A stretch of DNA of 64,000 nucleotides from Sisyra terminalis. Lineage: Eukaryota > Arthropoda > Insecta > Neuroptera > Sisyridae. The translations under genes were made by a program, and so were the position numbers. This document shows positions 36,531 through 48,658 of this stretch, in pieces. How positions within the stretch are numbered: the first letter of the stretch is position 1; each line of letters begins with the position of its first letter. The stretch spans positions 7,626,001 to 7,690,000 of the forward strand of contig OY292279.1 of NCBI GenBank assembly GCA_958496175.1, read 5' to 3'. The notes beneath the pieces are model-generated. The model was not told the DNA's origin and did not search any database. It saw only the letters and a list, made by a program, of their open reading frames with translations.

Positions 36531-38566
36531 TTACAATTTCTTTTTTGTTTCTTTTTGCAAAGACATGCTTCTTAAAATTTTTTTCCAACAAAATTGTATC
36601 ATTTTCTTGGCCATTTTAAACACTAAAACTAAGACAACAAATATTGCCAAAATTGTCAATAGAATGAACCCAATTACGTCCAACAAATAAAATTGGAACC
36701 AATGCAAATCGAGTGCAGCTGGTCTCAAATGAGGTGCACCTTTATGCCTAATTACATATTCAATCCAATATGCAGCTTTTTCTTTAGGTGGCACCGGCTG
36801 ATCCTTATACAAATCCGAATGCAATCGAACACTTTCTGCATATCTACAAAAAATCAGAAACTCCTCAATTTCAATCCAAATTTGGGCAATAAATAATACT
36901 TTTTGTTTGTTAAAATTTCCGTAATGGCCTCATAAATGGCATTTTCAGTTAAATTTGAGACATCCAATTTAAGACCCATTCCAAAATCGACGACGCGATG
37001 GATGTTCAACGGTTGATCACCAAAAATCGGGACTCCTATCATTGGCACTTTGTGCCAAATTGATTCGGCCACACTTCCAAGTCCTCCATGGGTTATAAAA
37101 ACTTTCACATTTGGATGAGCTTTAGCAAGAACAAAATAAATAAATCAAACTTTTAAATTATGATGTTTTCATTGAATTTACCTAGAATGTCTGGTTGAGG
37201 AAACCATTTGCCTAGTTTGAGATTTTTGGGTTGACCCTCAATTGTAGGTTGGTCCCATTTCCATAAAATTTTTTGCTTAAGTCGCTTAAAAGCGTTGATA
37301 AAAGCTTTCCTCATTTCGGGAGTCAGATTATCGCTTTGTACGTTGGAGCCAAGACTTAAGTAAATGGCCCCTTCGGTGGCTGTATCCAGATATTCCTGGA
37401 GATCTTTGGGTAGTTTATTGGCTTCCGCTATATGGTACCCACCAATTTCAATTGTATTCGACATAAACGGAGATGAATACATGTAACTGATATGCGAGTT
37501 GCTTAAAATTAATGCCACATTACTTGTAGTTGAGTACAAATCCGGTGCATCCGGAAATGATTCTTGCAACAAATTGTTTTGAAGGGGTAAATATATAACA
37601 GTTCGTATAAAATGGGCCAATAATGCTACGTAAGTGTTGTACAAACGTTCACAAAAAGTCATCTGATCGCCCAAAGTTACCGTCGGTTGTGGAATATACG
37701 AAGGGTTGAAATAATTTCCAGTGAAATCATTTGTGTAAAAAGATGGACCTAATGCCAAAAATGATATTACAGGAGCTTTGAAATGATGTCCAACAGCAAA
37801 TAATGGCTCATTGAAAAACGTATCAATAATTATCACATCAAAACTATCGTTTTTTTTAAGAAAATCCTGAAAATTTGGATCTTTTAGAACAACGCTGGTC
37901 ATGTTGTACCCAAAGTACATGGTTCCTCCTAATATTACGAGTTGGGGTAACATAGATGCTTCAATAGCATCGGTCATTTGATCTGGAAATAATATAAACT
38001 TCTATGAAAAATTTGTTGATAATTCTTAATCGATAATTTTGATCATTTTCAAAAGAAAATTATCTGGATTTACAAAAGTCATATTTAAAAAAATCCATAA
38101 AAGCTTTAACATGATCAACCTGAATAAGAGTAAGCTTTAGACTTTTCCACAATTATGAAATCACGAGCAATAATTTTTTTTACAGAATAAAACCCTTATG
38201 CCATAAAAAAATAAATTTTACCCTACAGAAGTTGTAAAACCTTTACGAAACGTACATCACAACCAAATTAAAACATCAAAATAAAACAGGGTACATATAA
38301 CCCATATTCTTCTTACCCCTAAGAAAATTGCGAACTCCAGGTAAATCAATATCCGTATAGTTTGGATATGGCTTCTCTAATGGAAATGAACTAACCATTG
38401 TCACTTGATGACCTTTATCGACGAGAACTTTCATAAGAGCTTGACCCAATATGCAGTGGCTTTTACTTGGAATCGTAAACAAAGATAGAATCTTGGCAGT
38501 GTTACATCCATGGCCAAAAAATAGTAAAATTAGTATGAAAATAAAAGAAAATTTCTTCAACGACAT
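36531..38566 (-). CDS. UDP-glycosyltransferase, UGT gene 4
   Basis: Complete UGT of 527 residues in four exons: 38566-38317, 37982-37182, 37119-36900 and 36843-36531 (introns 334, 62 and 56 bp; phases 1, 1, 2). Signal peptide about 1-24, catalytic-type His37 in KSH. This is the only member of the cluster with Asp rather than Glu at the acidic partner position (IIDTFFNEPL). WFPQ and THGG (His361) are followed by GDQP. The C-terminal membrane segment and tail end KKKL, a dilysine-type retention signal. It sits 681 bp from the 3' end of gene 5 on the same strand. It is more diverged from genes 5 to 7 than those are from one another. Confidence 0.93.
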
Positions 38567-39247
38567 TTTTCAATAGTTGGCGCGAAGAAAAAACAGATCT
38601 AAATTGAATTTATTATAGTGTGGCAAACTGGGTACCTATCATATATCTTTCTTAAAAGATAACAATTGAGTTTATCGTTGTTTTGAGATAATTATATTTT
38701 TAAATTGATAATACTTTGAAGGTTGATTAAATTTTGATTAACAATAATTAATCTATTTCAGGTCTGGTTTCTTGAAATATGAATATGACAAAAATGGTAG
38801 GAAAATTTTTACCATGAATTCCCTCAAGTAACAATGGTCTAGCCTACATTAGTCTGACATTACAGTAGGCGTAAAAATTGATGAATCAACAATGAATTAC
38901 ATCAATGAATTGATATAATGAATCAACTAGTACTGAATATTAAACTATGGATTAAAATGGCTGATTAAATCTTTATAATACTGTGGATTTTCGGGACAAA
39001 ATTCTATAACAATAAATATTAAACATTCATTTCGGTCTTTGATTCAATTCCACTTAAGACGTTACACCAAAAAAAAAAATATCTTATCGTTACATTTCAT
39101 AAATGTCACCAAATATTCAACAAAACATGCAATTTGTAGACGAAGATTATTTTTTTTATTAATTCATTAGAGCAAAATATAAAACCATAAGCTATATAAC
39201 ATTAAATTTAGTTACTTTGAAGAAAAATCCACAACTTTAGATCAGTT

Positions 39248-42200
39248 TTAATTCTTCTTTTTATTCAATTTTGATTTAGAAGTAATTTTTTGGGAACTTG
39301 ATTTTTTGAATGGCCACAAAATCAATTTTACCAACAGTGAAACTATTAGATAAATAATAGCTAGAAGGATTAAAATAATGGCCAAGAAAGCTGCATTGGT
39401 ATCCAAAAGATAGGATTGGAACCAATAGAGATCAAAAACTGCAGGTCTTAGATGGAAAGCACCGCCATGTTTGATAACAAATTCCACCCAATATCGAGTC
39501 GTTTCTTTGGGAGTCATTGGTTGGTCTCGAAACAATGCTGACCGCTTTTTGATATTATTTGCATATCTAAAAATTCATTAACTCGTATATCAAAGAACCA
39601 ACGAAATTTATTCATCAAAATACTTGGGATTTTCTAGTAATTCTTTGATTTTTTTGGAGAGTTCATCTTCGTTCAAGTCAGTCAAATGTAATTTCAATCC
39701 ACATTCCAAAGTTGTAATACGATGGATATTCATAAACTGGTCCGCAAAAATTGGAATTCCCAGCATTGGAACACCGAACCATAATGCTTCCGTTACACTA
39801 CCTAGACCCCCATGTGTGATGAAGAGTTTCATGTTTGGATGAGCTACAAATGATATTCTTATGAATGCCAGAAATTATTTATGAAGAAAAAAATATTTTT
39901 CGATTAGGGTGAAGAAATATTTTGCTGTATTTCTTTGGAAGAAGTTGATCTATTGCCAACTGTTTTAACCAAATAAACTAAGCTTAAAAAGCCCTAATTG
40001 TGGAGCTAAAACTTTCCTTTTTCCCGAAAAAAAATCTTGTGGGTACATTTCTTTCACATTGTATATAATACCTAAAATTAAATCCTGGATAGCCAAAAGT
40101 TAGTTTTGTTGTCCATTTATTTAGCCATCGATAATTCGATGTAAAGTCCTTAATTTTTTTTTGAAAATTCAATACCATTCAAACATGTTGACATCTTAAG
40201 AAAATTATTACTATTTTTTCTAGCATCAAAACTATTTATAATAATAATAATTAAATTGTGGGCAATAAGGACGAAGCTTTTTGTGGAATCTTATTTATTT
40301 TATCGCCAACGTTTCGTCAGTTATTCCTGACTTCTTCAGGGCTCAAAATCTAAAAATTACTCCACAAATGTCATAAACATAAGCTGTAAAATGACCCAAC
40401 TGATAGAACAACAGACCAAGAATACAATTTGGTATTGATAAAAAAAAATTGTTTAAAAAACATTATTGAAAAAAAAAAACAAACACACATGCTATAATAA
40501 TAATTATTTTTTATTATTATATAAATAATTTTTATTATAACATGTGTGTTTGTGTTTTTTCAACAATGTTTCTTAAACAATTTTTAATTTATCAATACCA
40601 ATTTGTATTCTTGGTCTGTTATTCTACCAGTTGGGTCATTTTACAGCTTATTGTTATGACATTTGTGGAGTAATTTTTAATTTTGAGACCTGAAGAAGTC
40701 AGGAATAACTGACGAAACGTTGCCGATAAAATAAATAAGATTCCTCAAGAAGCTTCGTCCTTATTGCCCACAAATTAATTATTATATTTGGAAAAATAAG
40801 GACTTAAACAACATGACTATTTTAAATGACTACAATCATTAGTAGATCAAAATAAGATTTTTTCGCTGACTTTGAACAGTTATACTGTGTATACAATATA
40901 TAAGATATATTGCAGTCCAATTTATGTAGTATAATTTAATATAATAATATATAAAATTCATACCACAAACATAAATTTGAACAGAACTTCAAACAAAATT
41001 ATTCGTGGCGTATTGCTCAAATACGTATTTCGATTGCCAAGCAATCTTCATCAGTGGTCATCAAGTAGTTTGGATCACTCCGTAACTGCTTTGTAATGAT
41101 TCACAAATTGAAAATTTGGACCCAAAGGGAAAAATGGAATTCTATTTAAATTTTTATTGTGAATCATCACAAAGCAGTTACGAAGTGATCCAAACTACTT
41201 GATGACCACTGATGAAGATTGTTTGACAATCGAAATACGTATCTGGGCAATACGTCACGAATATTTTTGTTTGAACTTCTGTTCAAATTTATGTTTGTGG
41301 TATGATTTTTATATATTATTATATTAAATTATACTACATAAATTGGACTGTAATATATCTTATATATTGTATACACATAAGTTGATGCTTTAACTACAGA
41401 AAAAGGAACTTTTTAAAAATATCCTCAAGTTTGGACCCAAATATTACAAATCAAAATGATTGGTATGCCAAATTAATTAAGGTACCTAAAAGTTCATTTT
41501 GTGGAAACCATTTTCCAACTTTAACGTTCGGTAAGCCATCCAAGTGTAATTCTTTGTCCCATTTCCAAATTATTTTTTGCGTCAAATTCTTAAATGTTTT
41601 CTTCAACTTGTTTTCCATATCAGCCTGCAAATGTTCGCCTCGTACGTTTGACCCAAAGCTCACCAAAATTACGCCATCTTTCGCCGAGTCCATAAAATCT
41701 TGAAGATCTTTTGAAAGTTTTTTAAGTTTTGGAATATGTACTCCACCGACTTGAATAGTATTGGGCATCAATGGACGTACATACGATAGACTTTCATGCG
41801 AATTGTGGAAAGTCAGGGAAACATTGTGTAAAACTGTGTATAAATCAGGAGCATTGGGAAAGTATTTATGTAGGAGCTCTTCCTGTCGGTGATGATATAA
41901 AACTTTTCGGGACATTTCATTGAAAAAATTCATCAAAGTATTGGACATTCGTTGGGTAAAAGTCATATGATCTGAGTATTCAAACATCATGTTTGGAACA
42001 TAAGCTGTAGGATCCGAATTTCCGGTTATTTCACTCGTTAGAAAATAAGGTCCTGTTGAACTTAAAGCAATCGTAGGACACCCAAAGTGGTAGCCAATAC
42101 CAAAAATTGCTTCATAATTCCCCTGTTCGACTATAACCAAATCAAATTTTTTACTTAAAAGTTTTTTGAAATTTTCATTCCTTAAGATTGCCTCAGTGGA

Positions 42201-42598
42201 ATAAATTGCCAAATCATTAAAATTATGGATTTCCTTCAATATTCTCAACAAATTTTTGGACACTTTCATCAAACTTCCAATAAAATCTAAAATTAAATTA
42301 TATGAAGATTAAATAAACCAAAACTTGCTGTTGGTATATTTTTGATACCATTGAAAATATTCTGAAGTTCTGGAATTGCAATGAAGTTGTAATTTTTTTC
42401 CTTTTCGTTATCATATGGAGATACAACGGTAACTTCATGGCCATGTTCGGTCAATGAATTCAAAAATTCCTTTGCAAAAATATAATGACTTACACTCGGT
42501 GTAGGAATAACCGCTAATATTTTGGACGATTCACTTAAAACTATCAAACTTCCAAGTATTCCCAGCATAAGAAAACAAAACGTTAATTTTCGATGCAT
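39248..42598 (-). CDS. UDP-glycosyltransferase, UGT gene 5
   Basis: Complete UGT of 529 residues in four exons: 42598-42349, 42286-41486, 39843-39624 and 39566-39248. Intron 2 is 1642 bp and carries two palindromic elements. Signal peptide about 1-25, catalytic-type His38 in VSH, Glu in the VIVEQGNYEA segment, WFPQ, THGG (His361) and ADQF. The membrane anchor is followed by a tail ending KKKN (dilysine type). It forms a young subgroup with genes 6 and 7: all three have VSH, NYEAIFGIGYHFG and nearly the same last exon. Exon 3 is almost identical to that of gene 7, while exon 4 is closer to gene 6. A TTATCTT word lies about 220 bp upstream (42818-42824), shared with genes 6 and 7. Confidence 0.92.
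40245..40790. repeat. Palindromic element in intron 2 of UGT gene 5 (hammerhead-like cores)
   Basis: Arms of about 250 bp end in taattaaattgtgggcaata (left) and tattgcccacaaattaatta (right). Each arm carries a CTGAAGA, GTCAG, CTGAC, GAAA series: right arm plus strand 40690-40717, left arm minus strand 40339-40312. The middle, 40495-40550, is a rich AT palindrome. No protein. Confidence 0.85.
40887..41376. repeat. Second palindromic element in intron 2 of UGT gene 5
   Basis: Arms end in gtgtatacaatatataag (left) and cttatatattgtatacac (right). The right arm has CTGATGA (41209-41215), stem GATTGT/ACAATC (41217-41222 with 41226-41231), GAAA (41232-41235), stem ACGTAT/ATACGT (41237-41242 with 41250-41255) and GTC (41254-41256). 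The left arm repeats these in mirror orientation. A related copy lies at 27560-27780 in gene 1. Confidence 0.85.
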
Positions 42599-42780
42599 TT
42601 TTATTTTAACTTAAACTATTTGGGGTTTTTGCGATAATGATGCACGTAGGTATGAATTTTATTTTTATCTAAAATACATATGAGATAAAGTCAATTAAAT
42701 TTTGATACAAACGTTTGATTTTTATACACATGTATTTTTTTAATGAGGGTAAATAAGATATCATTGTACTATATCTATCG

Positions 42781-42830
42781 ATTTATTTATCCAAATAATT
42801 GTAGTGAAGAAATTTTGTTATCTTGGCGCT
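42781..42830 (-). promoter_or_regulatory. Shared upstream GATA-type word, UGT gene 5
   Basis: On the minus strand the word AAGATAACAAAA (42824-42813) lies about 220 bp before the ATG. The same word occurs before gene 6 (47499-47488, minus strand) and gene 7 (52032-52021). AAGATAA fits GATA-factor sites. Function is inferred only from its conservation among the three young paralogues. Confidence 0.4.
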
Positions 42831-43799
42831 TTATTTGGTCAAGGGATTCAATTAAAAAATAAGATCGTTGAAAATAATTATATAAGGTTTACTATGTGAT
42901 ATATAAAAAGTTTCTTTCGTATTAAATGCTTAATTTTATAATTAATAACAAAAATATTTACCACTTATGTAAACACATTGCAAACGAAGAAATAGTGATA
43001 TATTTAGCCGAAATCAATAAAAAAGATCAATACCGAATAGTTTTTAATTATTCACTTTGCAGAGAAAGAAATAAATAAATTTAGACTAAAGTAATTACTT
43101 TAGTTTTAGAATTTCACAAAAAAAATTTTTAATAGTTCAATGCTTCCAATTGTATCAAATCTGATTTTCCAGAAAGCTTTATATTGGGAGATTTTATTGA
43201 TATGTTTTTGTTGTACTATAAAAACTGTTATAAAAGCGGGAAATATATTTTGAAAATTTCATCAAATTTTAAAATAAATCACCAATCATCAACTGTTAAA
43301 GAATAAAAAAAAATCATCAATATTGATTATGTAACAACAACCTGTGCCACATTTGTTCTCACTATAAAAATATTGTGATCATTTTGTTAATGATTCCAAA
43401 TATTACGTAACCATATAAGTTTATGGTTTTAATAAGAGATGACCCCACTAAAATATAATAAATTGAAATTTTTTGGTTTTAAACGTAACACACAAAATTT
43501 GATCTGTTTAAATATAACAAACTTTCAAACAATTAGTGAATTTTAGATTGATAAGTAACGTAAGGGAAATTTCAAAATATACATTGCTTAAAATTTTTGG
43601 GTATGATTAAGAAAAAAATTGGGATCCAAATGGATTAGAGGCAATAATTCTTAATCCATTATTGCTGCTTGTTAGATACAATAAAAAACGTTTTTTTTTC
43701 TTCTGTAGCAAATGGGAATAGATTGGTTAAATGGTAATAGTAGTATAAAAAAATATTTATAGTTTAATATATGCTAAAGTTTTGGTAGGCATTGGGTTC

Positions 43800-44640
43800 A
43801 ACTTTCATTTAAGTACCTAATTAGATTGGTCCCTTCTTATCTCCATAACAGAACTTTTCGGGTTCAGATGGCCAATACATTGTCTGACCAAAAGAAAATA
43901 ACAGCCGGTGTACCCCAAGGATCAGTTCTAGGATCTATATTATTTACTATATATATTTAAATGACATCCCTTGTAGGAACAACTTAGCAGTGTCACTTTT
44001 TGCAGATGATACGGCACTGTCCGTGTCATCCTGGAGAAATAACACAGTAGCCAATAAACTAACAAAAAACTTAGATCGAATAAATAGATATATCTTAAAA
44101 TGGACAATTAAAATAAATGCTGGAAAAACAAAAGCCATTTTAATAACTAAACGAAGGTCAATTAAAAAGAATCGTGTTAGAATTGCCAACCAAGAAATAG
44201 AGTGGTCTCCCACATTAAAGTACCAACCATAATCTAGTGCAAAAAGGAAAGGGTCTAATTATGGCTCTATTCCCCTGGCTAAATAGAAATAGTGCTCTAA
44301 GCACAAAAAAAAATACTTTTGTACAAAGCTCTGGTAAGACCAATGCTTACGTATGCTGCACCATGCTGGAGTTTTACTAGTGAAACCAATTTTAAAAAAC
44401 TCCAGGTGACACAAAACAATTTTTTTAAGATTTGGTCTTAATGCCCCCAGGTATACACTGATAAAAAAACTACATGAAGATGGAAACCTTCCAATGATAA
44501 AGTATTTTTATGGGAAGTGTGTGAAAAATTCTTTTTAAGATGCCAGGATAATGAGAGTGCCCTAATAAAAAGTATCGGTAGCTATGACCATAATGTCACA
44601 AGAAAACACAAGAGAATAAAACATATTATTCACTAATTTT
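43800..44640 (+). pseudogene. Jockey-like reverse transcriptase fragment (decayed)
   Basis: Plus-strand remnant between UGT genes 5 and 6. Visible blocks: AGVPQGSVLGS near 43905-43935, then after a one-base frame change NDIP near 43960, a FADDTALS active site near 44002-44025, and a KINAGKTKAI block near 44115. Further frame changes precede a weak thumb region to about 44630. It matches the C-terminal half of a retrotransposon ORF2. Dead. Confidence 0.85.
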
Positions 44641-44830
44641 TTTTAATTAACAAAATAAGTCTTGGGTTTTTTAAAATCGTTTTTCCCAGTGATCTGAGAC
44701 AAATATCTTTAAATATTTATATAGTTAAGAATCATATTAATTTTATTTTCTATTTTCTATGTTTTCTAAAGTTGTTGAAAGGCAAAGACATGCGTCTGGA
44801 ACTTTTACTATCATATTATTTTATTTCTTT

Positions 44831-44833
<3 letters not shown>

Positions 44834-44916
<83 letters not shown>
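44834..44916. repeat. (TA)n microsatellite
   Basis: About 41 perfect TA dinucleotides in a row between the retrotransposon remnant and UGT gene 6. Its length is likely to be polymorphic or assembly-sensitive. Confidence 0.98.
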
Positions 44917-44920
<4 letters not shown>

Positions 44921-45014
44921 ACTCTAGAGTAGACCAATAAAAAACTTTTATTATTACTTTCATATTCAAATGCTTTTTTTTATTTACAAATCTCCAAAAC
45001 ACTTTAGATCTGTT

Positions 45015-47234
45015 TTAGTTCTTCTTTTTATTCAATTTTGATTTAGAAGTAATTTTTTGGGAACTTGATTTTTTGAAAGGCAACAAAATCAATTTCATCA
45101 ACAATGAAATTATAACATAAACGATTGCTAAAATAACTAAAATTATGGCCAAGAAAGCTGCATTGGTATCCAAAAGATAGGATTGGAACCAATAGAGATC
45201 AAAAACTGCAGGTCTTAGATGGAAGGCACCGCCATGTTTGATTACAAATTCCACCCAATATCGAGTCGTTTCTTTGGGAGTCATTGGTTGGTCTCGAAAC
45301 AGTGCTGACCGCTTTTTGATATTTTTTGCATATCTAAAAATTTATTAACTCGTATATCAAGGAACCAACGAAATTTATTTATAAAAATACTTGGGATTTT
45401 TAAGTAATTGTTTGATTTTTTCGGTTAGTGCATCTTCGTTCAAGTCTGCCAAATGTAATTTCAATCCACACTCTAAATTTGTAATACGATGGACATTCAG
45501 AAATTGATCACCGAAAACTGGAATTCCCAACATTGGAACACCGAACCATAATGCTTCCGTTACACTACCTAGGCCTCCATGAGTGATGAAGAGTTTCATG
45601 TTTGGATGAGCTGCAAATGATAATCTTATGAATTATTTGCCAAGAAGAAAATATATTTGACTGAAAAACTTGGGCATTATTTATCGTTTAGTGTAAAGAA
45701 ATATTTTTTTCTGAAAGTTTCTGGAGAAGCAGATCTCTGGCAAACTATTTGCAATAAATAAACGGTGCTAAAAACAAGAACTTAATTTAAGCTGTAAACC
45801 TTCTTTTTGGTACAGCAGAAAAAAAATTTTAATAATTTTTTTTTCATCATTGATAAAAATTTTCAGAAGAAAATCCAGGACCTTCAGTTTGTGAAGTTGT
45901 TCACTTACTAAGCTATCATCCTTCCAATTAAAAGTCTTTTAAATTTGGCTGAAATTGAACATCTTACTAATGTGTTGGCAAATTTAAAAAAAATGAATTA
46001 AACTTTCTTTTCACATTACAACCGTAAATAATGGTTTGAATCATTGATAGATAAATTGTCTATACAAAACCTTGTAGAAGAAGCTTTAAAAAGATATCCT
46101 TAATAATGAGAAGCCAAATTTATTTAAAGTACCTAAAAGTTCAACTTGTGGAAACCATTTTCCAACTTTCACGTTTGGTAAACCATCCAAGACTATTTCC
46201 TCGTCCCATTTCCAAATAATTTTTTGTTTTAAATTCTTAAATGTTTTCTTCAACGTGTTTTCCATTTCACTCTCCAAATGCTCGTTTCGTACGTTTGATC
46301 CAAAGCTCACCAATATAACGCCATCTTTCGCCGAGTCCATAAAATCTTGGAGATCTTTTGGAAGTTTTTTAAGTTTTGGAATATGAACTCCGCCGACTTG
46401 AATAGTATTCGGCATCAATGGACGTGCATACGATAAACTTTCATGAGAATTGTGGAAAGTCAGGGAAATATTGTGCAAAACTGTATACAAATCAGGAGCG
46501 TTGGGAAAGTATTTGTGAAGTAGTTCTTCTTGTCGTGGATAGTATAACACTTTTTTAATAATTTCATTGATTACATTCATAAATGTATTATACATTCGCT
46601 GCGTAAAAGTCATGTGATCTGAGTATTCAAACAGCATACTTGGAATATAAGCCGTTGGCTCGGAATTTCCAGTAATTTCATTAGTGAGTATTGAAGGTCC
46701 GGCTGAATTAAATCCGACAACAGGACACCCAAAGTGGTAACCAATACCAAAAATTGCTTCATAATTCACCTGCTCTATCATTACCAAATCAAATTTTTGG
46801 TGCAAAAGTTTCTTAAAATTTTCATTTGATAAGATTGTTTCAGTGGTATAAATTGTCAAATCATTAAAACTATTGATTAATTTTAATAGTTTCAGGAAAT
46901 TATTGGACATTGTCATAAACTTTCCAATATAAGCTAAAATAAAGTTTTATTAATAAAATACATCAGTCGTTGGTAATGAAAAATATTTGATACCATGGAA
47001 AATATTCTGAAGTTCTGGAATTGCAATGAAGTTGTAATTTTTTTCCTTTTCGTTATCATATGGAGATACAACAGTAACTTCGTGGCCATGTTCGGTCAAT
47101 GAATTTAAAAATTCCTTGGCAAAAATATAATGACTTACACTTGGTGTAGGAACAATCGCTAATATTTTGGACGATTCAGTTAAAACAGTCAAACTTCCAA
47201 GTATAAGAAAACAAAGCGTTAATTTTCGAAACAT
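45015..47234 (-). CDS. UDP-glycosyltransferase, UGT gene 6
   Basis: Complete UGT of 526 residues in four exons: 47234-46994, 46933-46133, 45610-45391 and 45333-45015 (introns 60, 522 and 57 bp; phases 1, 1, 2). The ATG at 47234 is chosen because the five extra codons upstream begin at TTG, and genes 5 and 7 also start near this point. Signal peptide about 1-22, catalytic-type His35 in VSH, Glu in MIEQVNYEA, WFPQ, THGG (His358) and GDQF. The anchor and tail end KKKN. Exon 3 is clearly more diverged from gene 5 than the flanking exons are. Upstream, 47488-47499 carries the shared GATA-type word, and a gataaaaataaaattcatac stretch is shared with gene 5. Confidence 0.93.
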
Positions 47235-47309
47235 TTTTTTGTGTCCCAAATTAATCTTACTTAAACTATGAAGGTTCTTATGCTAATGAAGCACTTAGGT
47301 ATGAATTTT

Positions 47310-47500
47310 ATTTTTATCTTAAATACTTAAGAGATATGGCCATTAAAATTTTGATATGAACCTTTGATATTAATACATATGTTTTTCTTTACAGACAAGA
47401 AAAAATCGTTTATCGTTATAAATTAAAACAAGAAATTATTGTACTTTGTCAATCAATTTATTTATTCAAAAAAATACAGTGAAGATATTTTGTTATCTTG
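47310..47500 (-). promoter_or_regulatory. Conserved upstream block, UGT gene 6
   Basis: Minus-strand block just upstream of the ATG contains gataaaaataaaattcatac (near 47325-47300), matched before gene 5 near 42670-42645. Farther up is AAGATAACAAAA (47499-47488). This is non-coding similarity between duplicate promoters and could reflect either recent duplication or selection. Confidence 0.4.
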
Positions 47501-47714
47501 TCGCTTCGTAATTTGGCCAAGGGATTAAATTTTAAAATAAAATCAAAATCTCATTTTTTGTATTTGGTGAGATCAGCAGGGAGTAATTTATTATGAGTTG
47601 CCCAAGCATCTTAACTATGACTCTTAAGGATGTTATTGAGGTGTTTCAAAATTGTACCAGACAATTAAAAATTTAGAAAAATGTTTTTTATTTAATGTTT
47701 AAGTATTTTTGAAA

Positions 47715-48529
47715 ATTTTAATTTAATTCACAATGTCGTTTAAAAGTTATTGCAATTTAAAAATTCAATGATTTATATACTTGTATGATTAGTAAACTTC
47801 ATTGAAATGTTCTACTTCTCCACCTACCGTATTCCCTTAAATGTTTTTTTGTCAATTACCACCTGTTTCGATTGATAACATATGAGATATCAGAGGAATT
47901 TTTGATATCATATAAGGACACAATTAATTCGGAGAATTTGAGGAAAGCCTCCAGAAAAGAAAAGTTTATCCGAACTACTATCCGAATTCATTCATCCAAA
48001 GATAAAGAAAATAGTGGCTTTGGATAGAAAATATTTTAAAAAAAATTCTTGTACAAATAATTCACAATAATTTTTTTGATCAATCTAAAATTCTTAGCAA
48101 GATTTGCTTAAAATATAACTTAAACAATCAAATTCTAAAGTACTTGTGTAAATTTTAAAATAATTCACAAAGTCGTTTAAAAGTTATTGTAATTTAAAAA
48201 TACTATGATTTATATACTTCATTGCAACGTCCTATTCCACCCACCGTATTCCCAAAATTGTTTTTTTGTCAATTACCACCTGTTTTGATTGATAACATAT
48301 GAGATATCAGAGCAATTTTTGACATCATATAAGGACACAATTAATTTGGTGAATTTGAGGAAAGCCTCCAGAAAAGAAAAGTTTATCCGAACTACTATCC
48401 AAATTCATTCATCCAAAGATAAAGAAAATTGTGGCTTAGGATAGAAAATATTAAAAAAAAAAAATTTGTAAAAATAATTCACAATAAATTTGTTGATAAA
48501 TCTAAAAATTCTTAGCAAGATTTGCTTAT
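47715..48529. repeat. Two tandem direct repeat copies (about 400 bp each)
   Basis: Copy 1 (about 47715-48111) and copy 2 (about 48150-48529) run in the same order: a ttcacaa..gtcgtttaaaagtt start, ttgtcaattaccacctgttt, gagatatcagag, gaggaaagcctccagaaaag, and a cttagcaagatttgctta end. Period about 420-436 bp. No ORF is supported. It lies between genes 6 and 7. Confidence 0.85.
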
Positions 48530-48658
48530 AATTGTTGACGTTTTGGAACACTTTATGTTCCACCATCGTATTCAAAAGCCTCCTTTCGTCATCTTAAATA
48601 ATTTTAATATTTTTTTTGGTATTTACAAATAAAATCTACGTAACGATTTAGATCTGTT

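Noticed and set aside
40245..41376. Confident call of functional self-cleaving ribozymes
   Set aside because: Helix I pairing is missing or poor in every copy, and one has two extra core bases, so only a resemblance is claimed.
44834..44916. TA run as evidence of an origin or matrix site
   Set aside because: A perfect dinucleotide run is better explained as a microsatellite.
47235..47249. Longer N-terminus for UGT gene 6
   Set aside because: It begins at TTG, and the ATG at 47234 matches the starts of genes 5 and 7.
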